A stretch of 23,164 nucleotides of DNA from Bacteroidales bacterium (GTDB lineage Bacteria; Bacteroidota; Bacteroidia; Bacteroidales; UBA4181), in the NCBI GenBank assembly GCA_031259205.1, contig JAIRLS010000207.1, positions 1-23,164 on the forward strand, in the 5' to 3' direction. Under the pieces are notes generated by a model, which worked only from the letters and a program-made list of their open reading frames with translations, did no database searches and had not been told where the DNA came from. Positions 1-6,737 of this stretch are shown one piece after another. The first letter of the stretch is position 1, and each line of letters starts with the position of its first letter. The position numbers were made by a program, and so were the translations under genes.

Positions 1-1
1 C

Positions 2-145
2 TTCAACCTGTTCGACACCAAAAACACCATTTCTTATTTCTGGATGCAGGTGGTCAACAACCGAGAAGGCCTCAGCCAGCAGTACGCCATCCCCAACTAT
101 CTGACCTCAAGAAGATTTAATGTTAAAATAAGCGTGGCGTTCTAA
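2..145 (+). CDS. TonB-dependent receptor, C-terminal fragment (5' truncated)
   Basis: The reading frame is open from the left edge to the TAA at 143-145 and encodes 47 residues. The peptide alternates polar and hydrophobic residues like outer-membrane beta strands. It has the segment NTISYFWMQVVNN, then AIPNYLTSRRFNVKISVAF with a terminal phenylalanine. A final strand ending in Phe is the usual signal for beta-barrel assembly by the BAM complex. The NYLTSRRFNVK-type ending is typical of Bacteroidota TonB-dependent receptors that are not SusC-like. The protein would be an outer-membrane transporter, but the substrate cannot be told because the plug and most of the barrel lie outside the window. 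Family assignment rests on this short tail only. Confidence 0.7.
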   Translation, partial: FNLFDTKNTISYFWMQVVNNREGLSQQYAIPNYLTSRRFNVKISVAF

Positions 146-343
146 TGTTACCCCCTGAATTAAAATTCGATATAAAAAATCGCGTTAAAGATACGGAATA
201 AAAAAGTCGCCTCCAAATTGTTTAACAAAGGATCAATCAAATAAAAAACCCATCGAATTTTAGTCGCTTGACAGTGAAAAAAAATTGTTTTATGAAAAAG
301 AATGATTAATTTTGTCGCATTAGAAAAAATAAATTTTAAACCC
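146..343. other. AT-rich intergenic region upstream of the trpB gene
   Basis: This 198-base spacer is AT-rich and contains no convincing gene. It holds a promoter-like element near its right end (285-314). The trpB gene has no clear Shine-Dalgarno sequence, which is common in Bacteroidota. I see no rho-independent terminator for the receptor gene and no recognisable attenuator or riboswitch. Confidence 0.5.
285..314 (+). promoter_or_regulatory. Bacteroidota-type promoter of trpB
   Basis: TTG at 285-287 is followed after 19 bases by TAATTTTG at 307-314. This fits the Bacteroidota primary sigma-factor consensus (-33 TTG / -7 TAnnTTTG). The start codon lies 30 bases downstream of the -7 element. 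It is the best two-part match on the plus strand of this window. Confidence 0.6.
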
Positions 344-1708
344 ATGACAAAAACAAAAAAATATCTGTTAAAAGAATCGGAAATACCGACTCAATGGTAT
401 AATATTGTAGCCGAAATGCCCAACAAGCCGTTGCCTTTGTTGCATCCGGGCACCAAACAGGCGTTGAATCCGGAAGATCTGTATCCCATTTTTGCCGAGG
501 AAATAGCCCGGCAGGAATTGAACACAACGGATACATGGATCGACATTCCGGAAGAAGTGCTTGAAAAGTATAAGATATACCGTCCGTCGCCGCTGGTACG
601 TGCATACGGGCTGGAAAAAGCGTTGGATACGCCGGCGCATATTTATTTCAAAAACGAAAGCGTAAGCCCCGTCGGGTCGCACAAGCTTAATTCGGCGCTT
701 GCACAGGCTTATTACTGTAAAAAAGAAGGTCTGACCAACATTACCACCGAAACCGGAGCGGGACAGTGGGGTACGGCGCTATCGTTTGCCGCTAAAATGT
801 TCGGTTTGGAACTGGCTGTGTACATGGTGAAAATTAGCTACGAGCAAAAACCCTATCGTCGTTCGCTGATGCAGACATGGGGTGCACAGGTGATCGCATC
901 GCCCAGCATGTCCACCAAGGCGGGACGCAAAATCCTGACGGACAATCCTACTTACCGGGGAAGTCTGGGAACGGCTATTTCGGAAGCCGTAGAGTTGGCT
1001 ATGGAAACGCCCAACTGTAAATATACTTTGGGCAGTGTGTTAAATCATGTTTCCTTGCATCAAACCGTAATTGGCCTCGAAGCGGAAAAACAGATGGAAG
1101 CGGCAGGCGAATATCCCGACATTGTTATCGGCTGCTTTGGCGGCGGGTCTAACTTTTCCGGCATCTCCTATCCCTTTATGCGGCAAAATTTCAAAGGACG
1201 CAGCAAAATCCGTTTCATTGCCGCCGAACCCGCTTCATGCCCCAAACTCACTCGCGGCGTGTTCCAGTATGATTTCGGCGACGAAGCCGGTTATACGCCG
1301 TTGCTCCCCATGTTCACACTCGGTCACAATTTTTCGCCCGCACATATCCATGCAGGGGGATTGCGTTACCACGGCGCCGGGACGATCGTCAGCCAACTGC
1401 TGAAAGATCGACTGATAGAAGCGGTAGATGTGCAACAATTAGATTCGTTCAAGGCAGGTGTGCTTTTCGCACGCACCGAAGGCATTATTCCGGCGCCGGA
1501 ATCGGCTCACGCCATTGCCGCCACCATCGACGAAGCGCTGAAAGCCAAAGAAGAAGGCGTTTCCAAAGTAATCCTCTTCAACCTTTCCGGACACGGACTG
1601 GTGGACATGTCGGCTTACGACCAGTATCTGGCAGGCGACCTGAATAATTACGAACTGACCGACGAAGAAATCGCAAGAAACACCACCTTGCTGGAAAAAA
1701 TAGTATGA
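344..1708 (+). CDS. trpB: TrpB2-type tryptophan synthase beta chain (PLP enzyme)
   Basis: The 454-residue protein is a PLP-dependent beta-replacement enzyme that would join indole and serine to make tryptophan in the cytoplasm. It belongs to the long TrpB2 class: it opens with the IPTQWYNI segment and has an N-terminal extension before the catalytic core. The PLP lysine is K114 in VGSHKLNSA; ETGAGQWG is at about 136-143; the phosphate-binding glycine loop CFGGGSN is at about 264-270. I chose the ATG at 344 because family members begin just before the KYLLKESEIPTQWYN segment. An in-frame ATG at 302 lies before the -7 promoter element and would precede the transcript. No other trp gene is adjacent, and TrpB2 enzymes are often encoded away from the trp operon, so the role may be indole salvage. 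Family call is secure; physiological role is inferred. Confidence 0.92.
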   Translation: MTKTKKYLLKESEIPTQWYNIVAEMPNKPLPLLHPGTKQALNPEDLYPIFAEEIARQELNTTDTWIDIPEEVLEKYKIYRPSPLVRAYGLEKALDTPAHIYFKNESVSPVGSHKLNSALAQAYYCKKEGLTNITTETGAGQWGTALSFAAKMFGLELAVYMVKISYEQKPYRRSLMQTWGAQVIASPSMSTKAGRKILTDNPTYRGSLGTAISEAVELAMETPNCKYTLGSVLNHVSLHQTVIGLEAEKQMEAAGEYPDIVIGCFGGGSNFSGISYPFMRQNFKGRSKIRFIAAEPASCPKLTRGVFQYDFGDEAGYTPLLPMFTLGHNFSPAHIHAGGLRYHGAGTIVSQLLKDRLIEAVDVQQLDSFKAGVLFARTEGIIPAPESAHAIAATIDEALKAKEEGVSKVILFNLSGHGLVDMSAYDQYLAGDLNNYELTDEEIARNTTLLEKIV

Positions 1709-1730
1709 CGGGAGAGCAGTTCAAACAGTA

Positions 1731-3095
1731 ATGGCAAAGTTGAAAAGTTTGTTTTTCTGTCGTAACTGCGGCGCCGAATCATCCAAATGGATAGGCCGGT
1801 GTCCGTCGTGCGGCGAGTGGAATACTTATGTCGAAGAGCCGGTCGGGAAAAAATCCGCCCAACCTGTTTTTGCGTCGGCGGAACGGTCGCAACCACAAAA
1901 ATTGGAGGACATATCCGCCGCCGCTTACCACCGCATCAACACCCACAACGAAGAACTGAACCGCGTGCTGGGAGGCGGTTTAGTCCCCGGATCGCTGGTA
2001 TTGCTGGGCGGAGAACCGGGCATAGGCAAATCAACGCTGGCCTTGCAGGTCGCCTTGCAGATACCGGGAATGACCGTACTCTACGTGTCGGGAGAGGAAA
2101 GCCTGCAACAAATCAAAATGCGGGCGGAACGAATCCATAGCCGTAGCAGCGACTGTCTGTTCCTGAACGAAACCTCGCTGGAAAATATCCTTGTACACTG
2201 CAAAGAAAGAAGGCCTGCACTGATATTCATTGATTCCATACAGACCATCAGCACGCAAAGCATTGATTCTTCGGCAGGAAGCGTATCGCAAATCAAGGAA
2301 TGTACGGCCACGCTGCTCCGCTTTGCCAAAACCACGCACACTTCCGTCTTCCTGATAGGACACATCACCAAAGACGGGATGCTTGCCGGGCCTAAAATCC
2401 TCGAACACATCGTAGATGCGGTATTGCAATTTGAAGGCGACCATAACCATGTTTACCGCATTTTGCGTTCATTGAAAAATCGTTTCGGCTCGACATCCGA
2501 ACTCGGTATTTTCGAGATGCGCGGCGATGGGCTGAGGGAAGTTTCCAATCCTTCGGAAATGCTCATTACCTCCAATGAAGAAGGATTGAGCGGCATCGGT
2601 ATCGGCGCTGCCATCGACGGATTCCGTCCGTTCCTCATGGAAGTGCAGGCGCTGGTCAGTTCGGCAGTGTACGGTACGCCCCAACGCTCGTGTACGGGAT
2701 TCGACGGGCGACGGCTCAACATGTTGCTGGCAGTACTGGAAAAACGCGCCGGATTCAAACTTTCCGCCAAGGATGTGTTCCTCAATATCGCGGGCGGCCT
2801 CAAGGTCGATGATCCGGCCATTGACCTCGCCGTCATTGCCGCTATTATGTCGTCCAACATTGATACGGCCATCCGCCATCTGTACTGTTTTTCCGGTGAA
2901 GTAGGTCTTTCGGGCGAAATACGCCCCGTAAGCCGCATTGAACAACGCATATATGAAGCGCAAAAACTCGGTTTTACGAAAATATTCATCGCCGCCGCCA
3001 ACCGGAAAGGCATCAGTTTGGAAGGACTGTCCATACAAGTGGTGTTTGTCGGAAAAGTGGAACAGATGATCAAAGAGATTTTCGGAAAACAGTGA
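1731..3095 (+). CDS. radA: DNA repair protein RadA (branch-migration ATPase)
   Basis: This 454-residue protein has the full RadA layout. An N-terminal C4 zinc finger uses C10, C13, C24 and C27 (CRNCGAESSKWIGRCPSCGEW). A RecA-like ATPase domain follows with Walker A GGEPGIGKST (K100), a Walker B-like stretch ending in IFID at about 165-168, and the RadA signature KNRFG at 249-253. The C-terminal third is the Lon-protease-like domain, which lacks protease activity in this family. RadA promotes branch migration of recombination intermediates and acts in double-strand break repair. The gene begins 22 bases after trpB and may share its transcript. Length and all motifs are normal. Confidence 0.96.
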   Translation: MAKLKSLFFCRNCGAESSKWIGRCPSCGEWNTYVEEPVGKKSAQPVFASAERSQPQKLEDISAAAYHRINTHNEELNRVLGGGLVPGSLVLLGGEPGIGKSTLALQVALQIPGMTVLYVSGEESLQQIKMRAERIHSRSSDCLFLNETSLENILVHCKERRPALIFIDSIQTISTQSIDSSAGSVSQIKECTATLLRFAKTTHTSVFLIGHITKDGMLAGPKILEHIVDAVLQFEGDHNHVYRILRSLKNRFGSTSELGIFEMRGDGLREVSNPSEMLITSNEEGLSGIGIGAAIDGFRPFLMEVQALVSSAVYGTPQRSCTGFDGRRLNMLLAVLEKRAGFKLSAKDVFLNIAGGLKVDDPAIDLAVIAAIMSSNIDTAIRHLYCFSGEVGLSGEIRPVSRIEQRIYEAQKLGFTKIFIAAANRKGISLEGLSIQVVFVGKVEQMIKEIFGKQ

Positions 3096-3264
3096 ACCGG
3101 CAAAATGACAGTTCTGTGTAACTTTGCATGTTTTTTAGCGGAGCCATAAAGTCTTGTGTCAGAAACTACAAAGTAGCACAAGTAACACAAAGTCCTGTTT
3201 CCGCCCAAAGCCGCCATTCCATTGATATAAATGTCCTGCAAACGGGAGCAAGGACTCGACTCCC
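3096..3264. other. Convergent radA/mutY intergenic region with orphan promoter-like element
   Basis: This 169-base space lies between the stop codons of two convergent genes. It contains TAACTTTG at 3119-3126, a perfect match to the -7 consensus with no clear -33 element, and the interleaved repeats described separately. No simple stem followed by a T-run terminates radA. An open frame of 61 codons from 3128 exists, but its ATG is 2 bases after the -7-like element, so that element could not drive it, and the peptide resembles no family. Confidence 0.4.
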
Positions 3265-3272
3265 TTATCCTT
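3244..3272. repeat. Interleaved inverted repeats (possible pseudoknot) at the mutY 3' end
   Basis: GGGAG at 3244-3248 pairs with CTCCC at 3260-3264. AAGGA at 3250-3254, inside the first loop, pairs with TCCTT at 3268-3272. The order is that of an H-type pseudoknot, and the mutY stop codon (complement at 3265-3267) lies between the last two arms. With stems of only five pairs this may be chance. Confidence 0.3.
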
Positions 3273-4332
3273 CACACCAAAGACTTCCCGATACCATTCT
3301 TTTTTTCAGGTAATTATCTATTACTTTGGGAACGGCATAGCGCCGAAGATGTTCCTTCTTCACTCTGATTTGCTGTTCACTGAAAGCAGGCCGGCAATTC
3401 TCTATCTCGTAAAAGCGAATTTTCAGGGTACGATGTGTAAGTTGATGGGTGATTTCACCGGAGATATGGGAAATATGAGGGATTTGCTTCCCAAACCATT
3501 GTTGCCATTGTCTTGTAGTGATGAGTTCTTCCAATCCGCCGGAAATTTCGGTTTCTATCAATGGAAATTCGTACAAACCATTCCAGATATCGCCTTCTCC
3601 GCGACGTTGCAAAAATACATCCCCGTTATTGCGAACGATGAGATAATGCAAGTAACGTGTTTTTATTTGCACTGTCTTCGATTTGAGAGGAAGCAAATCC
3701 ACCACCCCTGCCGTATATGCCCTGCACGACGTCCGGAGGATACATTCCCCGCAGTGGACGTTGCGAGGAACGCACTGTAACGCTCCAAACTCCATCACAG
3801 CTTGGTTGTATGTACCGGGCGATGATGTTACCATTGTTTTTTCTGCCCAATGACGCACCTGTTGCTTTCCCTTCAACGTATCTACCGGCTCGCGGATATC
3901 GTACAACCGGGTGATTACACGATTCACATTGCCATCAATTGCGGGGACTGCCTCCCCAAAAGCAAATGAGGCGACGGCAGCCGCCGTATAATCGCCGATA
4001 CCCTTGATTTTCAGCAAATCGGAATAGGTATTGGGGAAATTTCCGCTACATTTCTCCACAATATGCTTCGCGGCGGCATGCATGTGTCGGGCGCGTGAAT
4101 AATACCCCAGTCCCTGCCAAGTTTTCAAAACTTCGTCTATATCGGCCTGTGCCAATGAAAAAATATCAGGAAATTTCTCGACAAAGTTGCGATAATATTC
4201 TATCCCTTGAATAACGCGAGTTTGCTGAAGTATGATTTCCGAAACCCATATATAATAAGGGTTTTTGATATTCCTCCAGGGTAAATCCCTTTTATTCCTT
4301 TCATACCAGTAAATTAATGTTTCGCCTATCAT
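3265..4332 (-). CDS. mutY: A/G-specific adenine glycosylase MutY
   Basis: The 355-residue enzyme removes adenine mispaired with 8-oxoguanine during base-excision repair. The helix-hairpin-helix glycosylase domain contains SEIILQQTRV with the catalytic glutamate E32, the hairpin LLKIKGIGDYTA at about 106-117, and PAIDGNVNRVI with catalytic aspartate D133. The iron-sulfur loop is exact: C187, C194, C197 and C203 in C-X6-C-X2-C-X5-C spacing. The C-terminal half is the Nudix-like domain that recognises 8-oxoguanine (HYLIVRNNGDVFLQRR, about 230-245). I prefer the ATG at 4332, giving MIGETLIYWYERNKRDLPWR. A GTG at 4344 adds four residues and is less like the family. It is divergent from the HU gene and convergent with radA. 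Confidence 0.95.
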   Translation of the reverse strand: MIGETLIYWYERNKRDLPWRNIKNPYYIWVSEIILQQTRVIQGIEYYRNFVEKFPDIFSLAQADIDEVLKTWQGLGYYSRARHMHAAAKHIVEKCSGNFPNTYSDLLKIKGIGDYTAAAVASFAFGEAVPAIDGNVNRVITRLYDIREPVDTLKGKQQVRHWAEKTMVTSSPGTYNQAVMEFGALQCVPRNVHCGECILRTSCRAYTAGVVDLLPLKSKTVQIKTRYLHYLIVRNNGDVFLQRRGEGDIWNGLYEFPLIETEISGGLEELITTRQWQQWFGKQIPHISHISGEITHQLTHRTLKIRFYEIENCRPAFSEQQIRVKKEHLRRYAVPKVIDNYLKKRMVSGSLWCEG

Positions 4333-4403
4333 GTAAAAAAACACATATATGTAAAAAAAATGTAAAAATGTGATTTAAAATTTTAATATTCAAAAATAAG
4401 ATA

Positions 4404-4411
4404 TATATTTG
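4404..4411 (+). promoter_or_regulatory. -7 promoter element of the HU gene
   Basis: TATATTTG matches TAnnTTTG. A -33 TTG is not evident at the expected distance. The HU ATG is 64 bases downstream, leaving a very AT-rich untranslated leader of about 55 bases. Confidence 0.5.
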
Positions 4412-4475
4412 CAGCCTGGTTTTTTTGAATGCATATTTAAATAATTATATATATAACAATAAAATTAAACATAAA

Positions 4476-4760
4476 ATGACAAAAGCAGATATCGTAAATG
4501 AGATTTCCAAAAGTACGGGAATCGAGAGAGTTGTAGTTCAAAAAGTTGTAGAGGCTTTTATGGATAAAGTAAAAGGTTCCTTAATCAAGGATCAAAACGT
4601 CTATTTGAGAGGGTTTGGTAGTTTTATCGTGAAGAAAAGGGCGCAAAAAACGGCTCGTAACATATCGAAAAACACTACGATCATTATTCCGGAGCACAAT
4701 ATCCCTGCGTTCAAACCGGCAAAGACGTTTGTAGGCCAAGTGAAAAACAACGTAAAATAA
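4476..4760 (+). CDS. HU-family DNA-binding protein
   Basis: The 94-residue protein has the HU/IHF fold: MTKADIVNEISKSTGIE forms the first helix region, VYLRGFGSFIVKKRAQKTARN the beta-arm entry, and IPAFKPAKTFVGQVK the C-terminal strand and helix. HU binds and bends DNA with little sequence preference and helps compact the nucleoid. I chose the ATG at 4476 because it gives the standard HU N-terminus. The in-frame ATG at 4425 would add 17 Asn/Tyr-rich residues absent from the family. The residue after the arm proline is Asn/Ile-rich (NTTIIIPEHNIPAFKP), slightly unlike the usual T-G-E/K pattern, so it may be a lineage-specific HU variant. It is co-oriented with the COX24-like peptide gene 34 bases downstream. 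Confidence 0.93.
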   Translation: MTKADIVNEISKSTGIERVVVQKVVEAFMDKVKGSLIKDQNVYLRGFGSFIVKKRAQKTARNISKNTTIIIPEHNIPAFKPAKTFVGQVKNNVK

Positions 4761-4794
4761 TTTGGCCATTTCGTGAATCATTAATTAGAATAAG

Positions 4795-4884
4795 ATGCCA
4801 AGCGGTAAGAAAAGAAAAAGACATAAAATGGCAACGCATAAGCGTAAAAAACGTTTGCGGAAAAACAGACATAAGAAGAAATAA
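4795..4884 (+). CDS. AURKAIP1/COX24-like small basic protein (29 aa)
   Basis: This 29-codon gene starts MPSGKKRKRHKMATHKRKK and ends in RLRKNRHKKK before TAA. Nearly two thirds of the residues are Lys, Arg or His. Bacteroidota genomes commonly carry a peptide of this type annotated as an AURKAIP1/COX24 domain protein. The same short domain is found in the mitochondrial small-subunit protein mS38 and in actinobacterial bS22, so a role as a ribosomal small-subunit peptide is plausible but inferred. It lies between the HU gene and rng and is followed at once by a strong terminator, so it is the last gene of the HU transcript. It is easily missed in annotation because of its length. Confidence 0.85.
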   Translation: MPSGKKRKRHKMATHKRKKRLRKNRHKKK

Positions 4885-4906
4885 TCCGTTATTTTGTCTG
4901 TCAAAG

Positions 4907-4945
4907 ATAAACCTGAAACGTTCCGAACGAAAGTTTCAGGTTTAT
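4907..4945 (+). terminator. Strong stem-loop terminator after the HU/COX24-like unit
   Basis: TAAACCTGAAAC at 4908-4919 pairs perfectly with GTTTCAGGTTTA at 4933-4944, with one further pair at 4907/4945, around a 13-base loop. The stem sits 22 bases after the COX24-like stop codon. The downstream side is T-rich (GGTTTATT), and the arm is symmetrical enough to work in either direction. Confidence 0.75.
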
Positions 4946-5179
4946 TCCCATGTTGATATTTTTGCTGATTGATTTCATATAAACATAGTGATTATGAGGT
5001 ATGAATGAGTGAAAATTCACTTTCCATCAGCAAATTATTATCTTTTGTATTTGCATTTATCTTATCCGTTTGTTCTGTTTAGGCAAAGAACATTCTTATT
5101 CATAATATTGTATTTTTTATGATATTAAGGATGAATAACACAAAAGAAAAATATTTTATTCCCAAAAACACAATGGGTT
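4946..5179. other. AT-rich leader region of rng
   Basis: This 234-base spacer has no gene. Its best promoter candidate is TATCTTTTG at 5039-5047, which is one base longer than the consensus. If used, rng would have an untranslated leader of about 125 bases. E. coli RNase E is known to control its own mRNA through a long leader; whether that applies here is unknown, and I see no strong stem in the leader. Confidence 0.35.
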
Positions 5180-5187
5180 GTGAGTAA
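5173..5187 (+). other. Four-codon mini-ORF overlapping the rng start
   Basis: ATG GGT TGT GAG TAA runs in a different frame and overlaps the GTG start of rng at 5180. Ribosomes starting at this ATG would stop 5 bases past the rng start codon, a geometry that could give coupling or competition. It may be coincidental. Confidence 0.25.
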
Positions 5188-6733
5188 TGACTTAATAATT
5201 GATGTATCTGCCTCGGAGATAACGATTGCACATACCAAAGACAAGCAATTAGTCGAATTAAGCAAGGAAAAATGCAATCTTCAATTTTCGGTAGGTAACA
5301 TATATCTGGGTAAAGTAAAAAAAATCATGCCGGGATTGAATGCGGCGTTTGTAGATGTTGGATTTGAAAAAGATGCATTTTTGCATTATCTTGATTTAGG
5401 ACCTCAGATTCGGACACTTCAAAGATATCTGGAAACGGCCATTCAACGCAAGGGGAAAAATCTGGTACCTCTCCAACGCTTCAAAACCGAAACGGATATT
5501 GACAAAAAAGGAAAAATCGCAGAACTTTTCAAAGGAGGAGAAAGCATACTGGTGCAAATAGCCAAGGAACCGATTTCGACCAAAGGCCCTCGCCTGTCGT
5601 CGGAGTTATCCATCGCAGGACGCAATCTCGTGTTGATCCCTTTTGCCGAAAAAGTTTCCATTTCCCAAAAAATACCTTCGTCCGAAGAAAAAAAGCGGTT
5701 GAGAGCCTTGATTCAAAGCCTGAAACCAAAACATTACGGAGTAATCGTACGGACGGTAGCCGAAGGAAAGTCGGTCGAACTGCTCAGCGAAGAACTGAAA
5801 GAACTGATCAACAGATTTGAAAACGCTTTCAAACAGTTACACCATCCGAAACCACCTCAACTTTTTATTGATGAGATGAACCGTGCGTCAACCATCTTGC
5901 GCGACAATTTCAACGGAACATTCTCCAATATCTATGTGAACGATGAACTGTATTATCGCGACATCAAAGAATATGTCGGCGCAATAGCCCCCGAAAGCGA
6001 AAAAATAGTACGGTACATCAAAGGCAGTGAACCCATTTTTGAACGATTCGGTATCAACAAGCAGATAAAATCATTGTTCGGACGTACCGTATCCATCCGT
6101 AACGGCGCTTACCTGATCATCGAACACACGGAAGCCCTGCATGTTATTGACGTCAATAGCGGCAACCGTACAAAACTCGGAAATGACCAGGAAACCAACG
6201 CATTGGAGGTAAACCTTCTGGCAGCACAGCATATTGCACAACAACTCAGGTTGCGCGATATGGGAGGAATCATTGTGATTGATTTCATTGATATGTACAC
6301 TGCCGAACACAGGCAAAGACTGTACGAAAAAATGAAGGAAGCCATGATGGATGACAGGGCGCGGCATAATATTCTACCGGTCAGCAAATTCGGACTGATG
6401 CAAATCACACGGCAGCGCGTTCGTCCCGAACTGGATGTCCCGACGCTGGAAAAGTGTCCAACCTGCAAGGGAAGCGGTGAAATTACGGCAAGCATCCTGT
6501 TTGACGACGAGTTGTTTAATAACCTTTCGTATATCGTCGAACGAGAAAACCTCAAAAAGCTCTTGCTGAAAGTACATCCCTATGTGGCGGCATACCTTAA
6601 TAAAGGACTTTTCTCCTTAAGACGAAAATGGTCGCGGAAGCTGCATTGCCGTATCAAAGTGGAGGGCATACCTGCCTTTTCGCTTATCGAAACGCATTTT
6701 TATACCGGCGATAACGAAGAAATAATTCAATGA
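5180..6733 (+). CDS. rng: Ribonuclease G/E family endoribonuclease
   Basis: The 517-residue enzyme cleaves single-stranded RNA near 5' ends for rRNA maturation and mRNA decay. It has an N-terminal S1-type RNA-binding region at about 36-130 (VGNIYLGKVKKIMPGLNAAFVDVG), then the DNase I-like catalytic part with metal-binding D324 (HVIDVNSGNR) and D368 (IIVIDFIDM). The zinc link CPTCKGSG has C426 and C429. The long C-terminal scaffold of E. coli RNase E is absent, so the size is that of RNase G. I accept the GTG start at 5180 because MSNDLIIDVSASEITIAH aligns with the usual Bacteroidota N-terminus; no in-frame ATG lies nearby. Four bases separate it from dsbD, so translation may be coupled. Confidence 0.93.
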   Translation: MSNDLIIDVSASEITIAHTKDKQLVELSKEKCNLQFSVGNIYLGKVKKIMPGLNAAFVDVGFEKDAFLHYLDLGPQIRTLQRYLETAIQRKGKNLVPLQRFKTETDIDKKGKIAELFKGGESILVQIAKEPISTKGPRLSSELSIAGRNLVLIPFAEKVSISQKIPSSEEKKRLRALIQSLKPKHYGVIVRTVAEGKSVELLSEELKELINRFENAFKQLHHPKPPQLFIDEMNRASTILRDNFNGTFSNIYVNDELYYRDIKEYVGAIAPESEKIVRYIKGSEPIFERFGINKQIKSLFGRTVSIRNGAYLIIEHTEALHVIDVNSGNRTKLGNDQETNALEVNLLAAQHIAQQLRLRDMGGIIVIDFIDMYTAEHRQRLYEKMKEAMMDDRARHNILPVSKFGLMQITRQRVRPELDVPTLEKCPTCKGSGEITASILFDDELFNNLSYIVERENLKKLLLKVHPYVAAYLNKGLFSLRRKWSRKLHCRIKVEGIPAFSLIETHFYTGDNEEIIQ

Positions 6734-6737
6734 AAAA

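Noticed and set aside
2453..3241. 262-codon minus-strand frame under radA and its downstream gap
   Set aside because: It is the antisense image of the RadA C-terminal domain with a Ser/Arg-rich, family-free product.
3244..3268. tRNA-like 3' end on the minus strand (a T-arm-like stem AAGGG/TCCTT with a TCGAG loop followed by GCTCCCG)
   Set aside because: No matching 5' acceptor arm, D-arm or anticodon arm is found in the 80 bases before it, which are mutY coding sequence.
3128..3313. 61-codon frame behind radA
   Set aside because: Its ATG is 2 bases after the -7-like element, so it would precede the transcript; it overlaps mutY and its peptide resembles nothing known.
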